A stretch of 28,652 nt of DNA, taken from the NCBI GenBank assembly GCA_900763175.1, contig CAAFJI010000193.1:1-28652 (forward strand), in the 5' to 3' direction. The translations under genes were made by a program, and so were the position numbers. The stretch comes from Lachnospiraceae bacterium. GTDB lineage: Bacteria; Bacillota; Clostridia; Lachnospirales; Lachnospiraceae. Position 1 is the stretch's first letter. The number at the start of each line of letters is the position of its first letter. The notes below the pieces were generated by a model. That model did not search any database. It was given only the letters and a program-made list of their open reading frames with translations, and was not told the DNA's origin. Of the stretch, positions 16,801 through 24,032 are shown piece by piece.

Positions 16801-17614
16801 TGGTGTTGCTACTATCAATGACACCAAGAAGAAGAGAGAAATCATTGTAACAGATCCGGAGGCTGGTGATTCCAAGACTTACCTGATTCCATACGGTTCC
16901 CGTATCAAGATTATGGATGGACAGATTATGGAAGCCGGTGATGAGCTTACAGAAGGTAGTGTAAATCCTCACGATATCCTTAGAATCAAGGGCGTTCGTG
17001 CTGTTCAGGATTATATGATCCGTGAGGTTCAGCGTGTATATCGTCTCCAGGGTGTTGAGATCAACGATAAGCATATCGAGGTTATCGTTCACCAGATGCT
17101 GAAGAAAATCCGTATCGAGGATAACGGAGATTCTGAGTTCCTGCCAGGAACACTTGTTGACTTCCTTGAGTATGAGGAAGTAAATGAGAAGCTGGAAGCT
17201 GAGGGATTACGTCCTGCAGTTGGAAAACAGGGAATGCTTGGTATCACAAAGGCATCTCTTGCTACTGATTCCTTCCTGTCAGCTGCTTCCTTCCAGGAGA
17301 CAACCAAGGTTCTGACTGAGGCTGCCATCAAGGGTAAGGTTGACCATCTGATCGGTCTGAAGGAGAACGTAATCATCGGTAAGCTGATTCCTGCTGGAAC
17401 AGGCATGAAGTGCTACAGTGATCTGGAGCTGGATACTGGAATGCCGGAAGAGACAGAAGAGTTCGACTTCGAGGAGATGGATGATGATCAGGAGACGCTG
17501 GATGCAGCAGAGGACTCTGAGGAGCTGGATATCGATGAGATGTCAGAGGATGCAGAGGATGACGCTGATGAGGCAGATGCTGAGGAAGAATCCACTGATA
17601 GTGACGAAGAATAA
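13886..17614 (+). CDS. rpoC: DNA-directed RNA polymerase subunit beta'
   Basis: The 1242-aa product is the beta' subunit. The N-terminal zinc-binding domain has C69, C71, C84 and C87. The catalytic magnesium motif NADFDGD is at about 456-462. A second zinc site uses the cysteines at 889, 891, 896 and 899 together with an upstream Cys. The trigger-loop segment GEPGTQLTMRTFHTGG is intact. The last ~60 residues are extremely acidic (Asp/Glu-rich), longer than the beta' ends I recall from most bacteria and parallel to the acidic tail of RpoB. AAAGGGGA lies upstream of the ATG. It is co-transcribed with rpoB and closed by the terminator at 17629-17669. Confidence 0.99.
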   Translation: MAESTNTNETYQPMTFDAIKIGLASPEKIREWSRGEVLKPETINYRTLKPEKDGLFCERIFGPSKDWECHCGKYKKIRYKGVVCDRCGVEVTKSSVRRERMGHIELAAPVSHIWYFKGIPSRMGLILDLTPRTLEKVLYFANYIVLDPAESGLQYKQILTEREYQDARESYGENFRVGMGAEAIKELLMAIDLEKDSAELKAELIKATGQKRARIIKRLEVVESFRESGNRPEWMILDVVPVIPPDLRPMVQLDGGRFATSDLNDLYRRIINRNNRLKRLLELGAPDIIVRNEKRMLQEAVDALIDNGRRGRPVTGPGNRALKSLSDMLKGKSGRFRQNLLGKRVDYSGRSVIVVGPELKIYQCGLPKEMAIELFKPFVMKELVANGTSHNIKNAKKMVEKLEPAVWDVLEDVIKEHPVMLNRAPTLHRLGIQAFEPILVEGKAIKLHPLVCTAFNADFDGDQMAVHLPLSQEAQAECRFLLLSPNNLLKPSDGGPVAVPSQDMVLGIYYLTQERPGNKGEGKFFKSVNEAILAYENQVITLQSKILVRCSKVMPDGSTFTGNVQSTLGRFLFNEILPQDLGFVDRSIPGNELLLEVDFLVGKKQLKQILEKVINTHGATKTAEVLDAIKAMGYKYSTRAAMTVSISDMTVPPQKPEMIKAAQDTVDKITKNYKRGLITEEERYKEVVDTWKKTDDELTHALLSGLDKYNNIFMMADSGARGSDKQIKQLAGMRGLMADTTGHTIELPIKSNFREGLDVLEYFMSAHGARKGLSDTALRTADSGYLTRRLVDVSQDLIVREMDCCENRAEISGMYVKGFMDGKEEIEGLQDRITGRFSCETIKNKEGEVLVKANHMITPKRAARIMKEGVDNITGGPVEQVKIRTILSCKCKVGVCAKCYGANMATGEPVQVGESIGIIAAQSIGEPGTQLTMRTFHTGGVAGGDITQGLPRVEELFEARKPKGLAVITEIPGVATINDTKKKREIIVTDPEAGDSKTYLIPYGSRIKIMDGQIMEAGDELTEGSVNPHDILRIKGVRAVQDYMIREVQRVYRLQGVEINDKHIEVIVHQMLKKIRIEDNGDSEFLPGTLVDFLEYEEVNEKLEAEGLRPAVGKQGMLGITKASLATDSFLSAASFQETTKVLTEAAIKGKVDHLIGLKENVIIGKLIPAGTGMKCYSDLELDTGMPEETEEFDFEEMDDDQETLDAAEDSEELDIDEMSEDAEDDADEADAEEESTDSDEE

Positions 17615-17628
17615 TAAAGAATAAATAC

Positions 17629-17669
17629 ATCCCCTGGGGAGACAGAAATGTTGCCCTGGGGGATTTTTT
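17629..17669 (+). terminator. Terminator of rpoBC
   Basis: ATCCCC (17629-17634) pairs with GGGGAT (17659-17664), continued by two G-U pairs and GGG/CCC, with a run of Ts to 17669. It lies 15 nt after the rpoC stop. Confidence 0.88.
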
Positions 17670-17817
17670 ACATTTTGCCCCTGCAGTGAGCATATAAGCA
17701 TTCCGGAAATCCGACAGATGTCAGAGATTTGGGTGAGATTGTTTTCTGCTTAAGTTTGACAGTGTCGGAGTGATAAGGAAAATACAGGCAAGACTACCAT
17801 TTGTGATAATATTCTAG

Positions 17818-17823
17818 TATAAT
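17818..17823 (+). promoter_or_regulatory. Possible -10 element for the kinase operon
   Basis: TATAAT at 17818-17823 lies about 50 nt before the kinase start, in a gap that follows a strong terminator and so needs a promoter. No good -35 is seen at 16-18 bp spacing, so the promoter may be activator dependent or wrongly placed. Confidence 0.35.
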
Positions 17824-17874
17824 AGCTTTTGATAATGAAAACACCACATATCTTTTCGGAGAGGAGGGATGTGC

Positions 17875-19710
17875 ATGGATAAGGAAGTTCCGGTATCTGT
17901 ATGGTCGGAGTGGAAGCTTGTAGAGAAGATTGGCGAGGGATCCTTTGGAAAAGTATACAAAGCGAAGAGAATGGAACGGGGTCGTTCCTTTTACTCTGCC
18001 ATTAAGATCATTTCCATTCCAGGGAACAAGGGAGAGCTGGATAGTATCCGATCGGAAATGAACGACGAGCAGTCCACCAGAGAATATTTTCGCAATCTGG
18101 TAGAAGATTGTGTTCAAGAAATATATACCATGGAGCATTTCTGTGGAAATTCCCATGTAGTATCTTTTGAAGATTTTAAGATTGTAGAGTATTTGGATGA
18201 AATAGGCTGGGATATTTCTATCCGTATGGAATATCTTACCAGCTTTATGGATTACTGTATTGGAAAAGAGCTGAAGGAAGAGGAAGTTGTGAAGCTAGGC
18301 TGTGACCTGTGTAAGGCGCTGATCTACTGCCGGAAGCTGAATATCATCCACCGGGATGTGAAGCCGGAGAACATCTTTGTCTCCAGATTCGGTGATTTTA
18401 AGCTTGGTGACTTCGGAATCGCCAGGGAACAGGCCCATACCATGAGCAATATGTCAAAAAAGGGCACCTATTCCTATATGGCACCTGAGATATATAAGGG
18501 AGAGAAATATGACGGAAGTATTGATATTTACTCTCTTGGCATTGTACTGTACAAATTAATGAATCTGAACCGACTTCCCTTTTTATCGTTGGATAAGCAG
18601 CTGATTACATATAGGGACAAGGAGAATGCCCTTACCAGGAGAATGGCAGGGGAGGAGATGCCTGCACCGGCAGCAGCCAGCAGGGAATTCGCCCACATTA
18701 TTTTGAAAGCCTGTGCATACCATCCTGAGAAGCGATACCAGGATCCGGAGGAGATGCTGAAGGAGCTTGAGGCCCTTGGCAAGCCTGCTGTAAGTGCGGA
18801 AAAGGAATGGGAGAAATCCCAGTGGGAGCTTGAGAACGCTGCTGAGCTTGAGAAGGACCAGCGCAGATACATACAGCTGGAGTATGCAGAGCCACAGGAG
18901 AAAACTGTTGTGCGAGAGGAGGTTTTCACAGAAAAGACAGATCCAACCAGAATGTTTCGTGAAAATGGAGGCAGCCAGTCAGCTGTGAAATCATCTCATT
19001 CTATGGAGCGTGTCGGAAGGAGAATGACAGACCGAAATAGCTCCCAGCGAAACATATCCGGCAGAAATACACCTGACCGAATAAGGAATGAAAGGAATGA
19101 AAGGAATGATTCTCAGCGAAACCAGCAGCCTGGAAAGAATTTTTCCAGAAGAAAAAAGGAGAGAAGAATTTCTCCCTGGACGGTGTCTTTGGCAGTGGTG
19201 ATTTTGGCAGCCTGTGTGATAACGGGAGTTTATGTGAAGGTTACCACAGATGAGGATAGAGCTGCACAAAATTCAGAAAACGTTATGCAGGTGCTGGAGG
19301 ATAATGATAACAGCACAGCTCAGATTGATGATTTTTCCACAGCGGTCCAGACCGTGAAGGAGCAGGCAAACACCATTGTAGAGGAGCTTCCAGACTGCAA
19401 AGAGGTAGGAACAGAAGGCGACCGCCTTCGTTACTATGATTCAAACGGTAAGCTCGTGAAGGCTCTCATTTATCCGGAAACCTCAGAGGATGGTGTTTAT
19501 GAGGAGTATTATTATTGGGATGAAAGATTGTTTTTTGCTTACATCTGGACGGGCAATAAGAAGGAACTGTATTATTATGACAGACGTGGCAAGCTGATTC
19601 GCTGGATCGATACAGATGGAACTGTCCATGATAAAGAGAATGACAGTACCGAATATATCAAGCGGGGAGAGAAATACTGGAAAAACGCCCTGCAGCAATT
19701 AGACGAATAG
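17875..19710 (+). CDS. Transmembrane Ser/Thr protein kinase (no PASTA repeats)
   Basis: The 611-aa product is a Hanks-type kinase. The glycine loop GEGSFGKVY (20-28), lysine K44, HRDVKPEN (159-166, catalytic D161), DFG (179-181) and APE (203-205) are all intact, so it should be active. A charged, Arg/Asn-rich linker (about 310-430) includes TDPTRMF, a possible phosphorylation site, and a short RNE tandem. One membrane helix (about 434-455) puts a ~155-residue domain outside the cell. That domain lacks PASTA repeats and instead shows repeated YYDSNGKLVK and YYYDRRGKLIRWI units, resembling MORN-like or YD-like strands. ATG 17875 is chosen over ATG 17869 because GAGGAGGG abuts the latter. PP2C phosphatase and a third gene follow closely. 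Confidence 0.93.
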   Translation: MDKEVPVSVWSEWKLVEKIGEGSFGKVYKAKRMERGRSFYSAIKIISIPGNKGELDSIRSEMNDEQSTREYFRNLVEDCVQEIYTMEHFCGNSHVVSFEDFKIVEYLDEIGWDISIRMEYLTSFMDYCIGKELKEEEVVKLGCDLCKALIYCRKLNIIHRDVKPENIFVSRFGDFKLGDFGIAREQAHTMSNMSKKGTYSYMAPEIYKGEKYDGSIDIYSLGIVLYKLMNLNRLPFLSLDKQLITYRDKENALTRRMAGEEMPAPAAASREFAHIILKACAYHPEKRYQDPEEMLKELEALGKPAVSAEKEWEKSQWELENAAELEKDQRRYIQLEYAEPQEKTVVREEVFTEKTDPTRMFRENGGSQSAVKSSHSMERVGRRMTDRNSSQRNISGRNTPDRIRNERNERNDSQRNQQPGKNFSRRKKERRISPWTVSLAVVILAACVITGVYVKVTTDEDRAAQNSENVMQVLEDNDNSTAQIDDFSTAVQTVKEQANTIVEELPDCKEVGTEGDRLRYYDSNGKLVKALIYPETSEDGVYEEYYYWDERLFFAYIWTGNKKELYYYDRRGKLIRWIDTDGTVHDKENDSTEYIKRGEKYWKNALQQLDE

Positions 19711-19725
19711 ACAGTGAGGAAGCCT

Positions 19726-20556
19726 ATGACATATCAGATTAATTATGCATATACCTGTCATACGGGAAAAGTGCGAAGGAATAATGAGGATAATTTCTGG
19801 TGCTGTGGAGATTTGCTTCCAGCGAGCAATAATGGGATGGAAGAAATCCACACCGGAACCTGTCCAAGGGAAAAGCTTCCCACTCTGGCTGTTTTCGACG
19901 GGATGGGAGGAGAAAGCCAGGGAGAAATGGCAGCGTACCTTGCCTCTTCCACATTGGGACAATTTTATCAGGACAGGAAAAGGCAGCTTCGCAGAAATCC
20001 GGAGCTGTTTCTCCAGGAAGCCTGTCAGATGATGAACACATCCGTATGTGATTACGAAGCCAGGAACCGTATCAGCTCTATGGGAACAACCATGGCGTTA
20101 ATTTCCTTTGGCAGAGAGGAAATCCATATCTGTAATTTGGGGGACAGCAAGATTTATGAGCTTGAAAACGGCAGACTGACACAGATTTCCAAAGATCATG
20201 TTTTTGGCAGTTATCGTTTCGGAAAAGCGCCCCTTACCCAGTTCCTGGGAGTGAGGGAAGAAGAGATGCATCTGGAACCCTCTGTTGATATGCGGGAATA
20301 TCAGGATGGCAAAAAGTTCCTCTTATGCTCCGATGGAGTGACAGATATGTTAAGTGACGATGAAATTGAAAAAATCCTGAGACAGGACCAAAGACCGGAT
20401 GTGCTGGTGGCGCAGCTGCTTGAGCGGGTTCTTGAAAAGGGTGCCCGTGACAATACAACGATTATTTTATGTGAAATATGGCAGGAGCGGCATCTGCTGA
20501 GGGGATTATTTGGGCAGATACAGAACAGAAAAAGAAGTGAAGGTGATGTGAAATGA
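19726..20556 (+). CDS. PP2C-family Ser/Thr protein phosphatase
   Basis: The 276-aa cytoplasmic product is a metal-dependent phosphatase. It has the RRNNEDNFW start, the metal-binding FDGMGGESQGE motif, GTTMALISF, NLGDSKIYEL, LLCSDGVTDMLSDDE and the final GARDNTTIILCE, so all the usual Asp ligands are present. It probably reverses the action of the upstream kinase. ATG 19726 fits GTGAGGA (19714-19720); an in-frame GTG at 19714 is possible but would have no ribosome binding site. The gap to the kinase stop is 15 nt, and its 3' end overlaps the next gene by ATGA (20553-20556), which indicates translational coupling. Confidence 0.94.
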   Translation: MTYQINYAYTCHTGKVRRNNEDNFWCCGDLLPASNNGMEEIHTGTCPREKLPTLAVFDGMGGESQGEMAAYLASSTLGQFYQDRKRQLRRNPELFLQEACQMMNTSVCDYEARNRISSMGTTMALISFGREEIHICNLGDSKIYELENGRLTQISKDHVFGSYRFGKAPLTQFLGVREEEMHLEPSVDMREYQDGKKFLLCSDGVTDMLSDDEIEKILRQDQRPDVLVAQLLERVLEKGARDNTTIILCEIWQERHLLRGLFGQIQNRKRSEGDVK

Positions 20557-21782
20557 AAAATCGTATGCAGGATCTTGATTTTGAGCAGACAGTAGCTTTT
20601 GATTCCGTGAAGGATTTTGAATTTACCAGAAAAGCAGCGCAGAGATTTCGCCAGGTGGTAAGTCTGGATGGCTTTGAGGATGAAGATGCAGATGTAATTT
20701 TCCATTATCTGTATAAAGAAATGGAGCTGGTATCCTTTGGAGACCACCTGAAGCGGTATATCTATGAGCGTGCAGGGCTGGAAGAACCATTTGCAGAGAT
20801 TCCTCAGGAAGTATATCGGGATATTGCTGTGGAATCCTTCAAGGAAACCTATACGCCCAAGTCCATGAACCCTACATCGACCAAGCTGCCGGCACTGGTG
20901 AATAATTGGCTTACCCAGGCCTCTGTGAAGAGGGAAACGGTATTTTTGCTTGGTTTTGGCCTTAGGATGAGTGTGGAGGATGTTTCCGATTTCCTTACAA
21001 GAGTGCTGAAGGAGCAGGATTTTGATTTCCACAATCCGGAGGAAGTGATTTACTGGTATTGTTATTTCAAACAGCTTCCCTACAGTAAGGCGGAAGAATA
21101 TAAAGAGCTTTATAAAACTCTGGAACCGGCAAAAGAAAAGGGCAACCTTTCCAAGGTGATCAGCGGAGAAGTGATTCTGGACACAGAGGAAAAGCTTTTT
21201 TTGTATCTGTCTTATTTGAAAGCAGGCTGGGATGACCCCAGAAATGAAAAGAGCCAGGCTTTCCAGGAGTTTCAGAAGCTTCTCCTTCATGCAAAGGAGA
21301 TCATAGCAGCTATGTATCAGAAGGATGAGGAGGAAAAAGGCAGGGAGAAGATATGGAAGGCTGAGAACATCACGCCTTCTGATGTAGAGAAGGTAATCTG
21401 CAACGGCATTCCTATCAATCAGATGGGAAATCTGAAAAAGATGTCAGCCTCTATTCTTGCCAAGCATTTCAGCCAGAAGAGATTCAGCAGACAGCGTATT
21501 ACCAATATTTTGAACCACAAGTTCCCTGTGGAGCGGTTTGATCTTCTTACCTTGGAGTTTTTCATTGTTTCCCAGGAAATGGAAGATGAGGATCCTTATG
21601 AGAGATACCGTCATTTTATTGAGGAAGCCCAGGAGATTCTGAAGAAATGCGGAATGAGTGAGATTTATATTGTAAATCCCTATGAATGTTTTTTGTTGAT
21701 GTGCCTGCTTACGGATTGCCCACTGGCTGTCTTTTCTGAGATATGGGAAATGTCTTACGAGGAAACAGAAGAGGGGAAATAG
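20553..21782 (+). CDS. Uncharacterised helical protein of the kinase/phosphatase operon
   Basis: The 409-aa product has no signal peptide or membrane helix and appears almost entirely alpha-helical. I see two related modules: about 126-188 (RETVFLLGFGLRMSVEDV then HNPEEVIYWYC) and about 330-400 (SRQRITNILNHKF then VNPYECFLLMC). Each has a helical stretch followed by NPxE-x5-C and a short helical tail. This layout recalls the C-terminal half of XRE/HTH-like proteins common in Clostridia, but I cannot confirm DNA binding. Residues 10-16, FEQTVAF, resemble the TDPTRMF site in the kinase linker, suggesting a phospho-acceptor. It starts within the phosphatase stop (ATGA) and is followed by a terminator, so it is the third member of the operon. 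Confidence 0.85.
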   Translation: MKNRMQDLDFEQTVAFDSVKDFEFTRKAAQRFRQVVSLDGFEDEDADVIFHYLYKEMELVSFGDHLKRYIYERAGLEEPFAEIPQEVYRDIAVESFKETYTPKSMNPTSTKLPALVNNWLTQASVKRETVFLLGFGLRMSVEDVSDFLTRVLKEQDFDFHNPEEVIYWYCYFKQLPYSKAEEYKELYKTLEPAKEKGNLSKVISGEVILDTEEKLFLYLSYLKAGWDDPRNEKSQAFQEFQKLLLHAKEIIAAMYQKDEEEKGREKIWKAENITPSDVEKVICNGIPINQMGNLKKMSASILAKHFSQKRFSRQRITNILNHKFPVERFDLLTLEFFIVSQEMEDEDPYERYRHFIEEAQEILKKCGMSEIYIVNPYECFLLMCLLTDCPLAVFSEIWEMSYEETEEGK

Positions 21783-21808
21783 CGTGTTATAAATAAAAAC
21801 CAAAATAG

Positions 21809-21856
21809 AAAACAGGATCCCGGAGCATTTGGATAAATGTCTGGAATCCTGTTTTT
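21809..21856. terminator. Bidirectional terminator between convergent genes
   Basis: AAAACAGGAT (21809-21818) and ATCCTGTTTT (21846-21855) form a long stem with one bulge near the loop, with T-runs on both strands. It serves the kinase operon on the plus strand and the amidase gene on the minus strand. Confidence 0.85.
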
Positions 21857-21871
21857 TATCTTTAATCTGTA

Positions 21872-23686
21872 TCAGCTATTGTAGGAATCATATATAAAGC
21901 GGCTCAACTGTGCGATGGTATTCTGAGCAGATCCAGCCTCTGACAGATTTTCAGACATGAAACAGATTACAAGGTTTCTTCCCTGCGCAGTGTCATAGAC
22001 AATGCCGGCATCATTTTCTACGTCACCAAGCTCGCCGGTTTTGTTGGCAACATGAACACCTTCTGGCATGGCAGCAGGAATCTTATTGGTGCGTTGCTGC
22101 TGTTTCAGGAGCGCATACATATCTGTTGCGTGGGAAAGGCTTGGAGCCTGGGCGGTGCCTGCACAAATCTGGTAAATTTCCTTCAGGAACTTCCCGCAGT
22201 CATAGGTAGATGTGTAGTTGTCACCAAATTCCCTGCTTGCAAGCAGCAGACGGCCCATAGAGGTATTGGTATAACCGTGAGCCTGGCAAAAGCTGTTTAC
22301 TTTCTGCATCCCTGTACCGCTGTCACCGCCTCCCAGGTAGGTGGTCAGGGTGTTGGCCGCATCATTGTCACTGACCGTGATCATGGAGGCCAGCAGGGAG
22401 TTCAGGGTATCCGCACCATATTGCTGGGAAAGAGAATCGTAATTCTCATAAACAGCTCCCATAATATAAAGCTTGATCAGGCTGGCTGCCTGCATGGGAG
22501 TATTGTTAAGGGTTCCATCGGCACCTGTGGAAAGATCACAGATGTAGGCACTCCAGGAGCCGTTGCCGGAAGGAAGCTGTTCCTGGACCCTGGTAAGGAC
22601 TGTGTTTAAAGTTTCATCCGAATTATCAGCAAAGGTGGAATCACCGTGGGAAGGGGAGATCGTGCCTGCCTCCTCACCTTCGGTGGAGGTGGTGTCAATG
22701 GTTGGGGCATCTTCCTCATCCCCAAAATATGCATCAATTCCGTCAGCAATACCGTTTGCCATGATGGTCTGGAAATCAGGGTCACTCATGTGGCGGTCAT
22801 CATGTTCATTGGTCATAAAGCCCATCTCTACAATGGTAACAGGTACGCTGCTCCAGTTGATACCCGTCATGTTGTCATAATAATTTACCCCGAGGTTATC
22901 AAATCCGGTAGCTTCGCAGTAAGAATCTACGATACACTGGGAAAGCCGGTTGGAATCCTCGTAAAGATTAGCTACGTAAGGATTGGAAGAGGATGGGGAG
23001 ATCGTAAGGGCACCAGCTGTGGAGGAAGAATCGGAGCCATTGGCATGAATGCGCACATAAATTTCTGCGCCCATGGAAGCTACGTATTCCGCTCTTTCCT
23101 TATTGCTGATGGCTGTGTCATTGTCGGTTCTGGCAAGGATGACCTTGTAGCCACGTTTTTCCAGGATTTTCTGAAGCTTCAGTGAAACGTCCAGGTTCAG
23201 CTGGTATTCCGGAAGGCCTGTGAAAGAACCCTGGGTACCGCTGGTTGCTTTGGCTTTGGTTTCAGAAGAGCCTGGTCCAAGAGGTTCCTGGGCACTCATG
23301 TCTACGTTGGGTCCCTGATGCCCGGGGTCGATGCCGATAATGTGCTTCGGTTCAGCCTGGGCAGGAGCTACAGATGGGAGGGGCTGGCTGTCATTTGTTT
23401 GTTCGTCGGAAGTCTGAGCGTTCGGGGCTGCTGGCCCCTGGATCTCCAGCGTTTGAGTGGGAGTGGCTTGGGTCTGGACATTCTGGACTGCTGGTCCCTG
23501 GATTTCTACAGTCTGGGTGGAAGCACTCTGAGACTGCTCCGCTGGAGCAGCCGGCCCCTGAACCTCCGCCTGGCTGGCATATACTGTGCATACCGGCAGC
23601 AGAATAGAAATAACTGTAAAAAGAAAGGCCATGGCAAGGCCTGTTAATGATTGAAACGATTTTGAAAAATTCCGTTTTTGATACAT
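21872..23686 (-). CDS. Secreted N-acetylmuramoyl-L-alanine amidase fused to a class A-like serine hydrolase
   Basis: The 604-aa product has a signal peptide (about 1-38), three copies of a ~23-residue repeat containing E(I/V)QGPA (about 41-92), an Amidase_3 domain (about 115-315) and a beta-lactamase-like domain (about 355-604). Probable zinc ligands are H123, E160 and H214, with catalytic E287 in VTIVEMGF, so it should cleave the MurNAc-L-Ala bond of peptidoglycan. The second domain has S402-x-x-K405, S439-D-N441 and K549-T-G551, the three class A serine-enzyme motifs, but the GDNYTSTYD omega region lacks an obvious Glu166 equivalent. I infer a peptidoglycan peptidase or inactive fold rather than a resistance enzyme. 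GGAGGAAACC precedes the ATG. It is convergent with the kinase operon. Confidence 0.9.
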   Translation of the reverse strand: MYQKRNFSKSFQSLTGLAMAFLFTVISILLPVCTVYASQAEVQGPAAPAEQSQSASTQTVEIQGPAVQNVQTQATPTQTLEIQGPAAPNAQTSDEQTNDSQPLPSVAPAQAEPKHIIGIDPGHQGPNVDMSAQEPLGPGSSETKAKATSGTQGSFTGLPEYQLNLDVSLKLQKILEKRGYKVILARTDNDTAISNKERAEYVASMGAEIYVRIHANGSDSSSTAGALTISPSSSNPYVANLYEDSNRLSQCIVDSYCEATGFDNLGVNYYDNMTGINWSSVPVTIVEMGFMTNEHDDRHMSDPDFQTIMANGIADGIDAYFGDEEDAPTIDTTSTEGEEAGTISPSHGDSTFADNSDETLNTVLTRVQEQLPSGNGSWSAYICDLSTGADGTLNNTPMQAASLIKLYIMGAVYENYDSLSQQYGADTLNSLLASMITVSDNDAANTLTTYLGGGDSGTGMQKVNSFCQAHGYTNTSMGRLLLASREFGDNYTSTYDCGKFLKEIYQICAGTAQAPSLSHATDMYALLKQQQRTNKIPAAMPEGVHVANKTGELGDVENDAGIVYDTAQGRNLVICFMSENLSEAGSAQNTIAQLSRFIYDSYNS

Positions 23687-23731
23687 AGGTTTCCTCCTGG
23701 TTTGTGGAAGTTGTTGAATGATACTGACTTT

Positions 23732-23760
23732 ATTATAATAATTTACTGGTCGGAACGCAA
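23732..23760 (-). promoter_or_regulatory. Probable promoter of the amidase gene
   Basis: On the minus strand TTGCGT (plus 23755-23760), a 17-bp spacer and TATAAT (plus 23732-23737) lie about 50 nt before the start codon. The -10 is perfect, the -35 matches only in TTG. The gap to rpsL (23687-24032) also holds the rpsL promoter and leader; I see no gene in it. Confidence 0.55.
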
Positions 23761-23894
23761 TGTAAAGTTCCTTTTCCCGGAAAAAAACGAAAGTATAAAA
23801 TGCACTACATATAATAGGAAGAAAGTCCTTTGTAAGCTACCGTGATAAATTGTAAAAAACATGAAAAAATAAGGAAAAATTAAAGAAAAACACC

Positions 23895-23923
23895 TTGACA
23901 GAAAATACTATACAGGATATAAT
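23895..23923 (+). promoter_or_regulatory. Consensus promoter of the rpsL-rpsG-fusA operon
   Basis: TTGACA (23895-23900), 17-bp spacer and TATAAT (23918-23923) match the sigma-A consensus exactly. A-rich runs upstream (about 23850-23890) could serve as an UP element. Transcription should start near 23930. Confidence 0.9.
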
Positions 23924-23927
23924 CAAA

Positions 23928-24006
23928 AAGCGTGCGAAATGAGGCATTTTTTCGACGCTTAAAAGATAATAGCAACCGCAAGGAAACCCCATAGAACAAT
24001 CTATGG
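23928..24006 (+). promoter_or_regulatory. Structured 5' leader of rpsL
   Basis: AAGCGT-G-CGAAA (23928-23939) pairs with TTTCGACGCTT (23950-23960) as an 11-bp stem with one bulged G at the very 5' end of the transcript. A second perfect hairpin, CCATAG (23989-23994) with CTATGG (24001-24006), lies 27 nt before the rpsL start. A transcript-stabilising or autoregulatory role is inferred only. Confidence 0.45.
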
Positions 24007-24032
24007 AGAAATAAATCGGGAGGTGAAATGGA

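Noticed and set aside
16136..17092. Minus-strand 318-aa ORF within rpoC
   Set aside because: Shadow of rpoC, which is fully supported by its motifs.
17756..17784. TTGACA as -35 of the kinase promoter
   Set aside because: At 17-bp spacing the -10 would be AAAATA, which is poor; kept only as part of the dyad observation.
22030..22510. Beta-lactam resistance gene
   Set aside because: The class A motifs are there, but no Glu166 equivalent is seen and the domain is fused to an amidase, so a cell-wall role is more likely.
22052..23185. Plus-strand ORFs of 185, 105 and 179 aa inside the amidase gene
   Set aside because: They oppose a frame with intact signal peptide, amidase and serine-hydrolase motifs.
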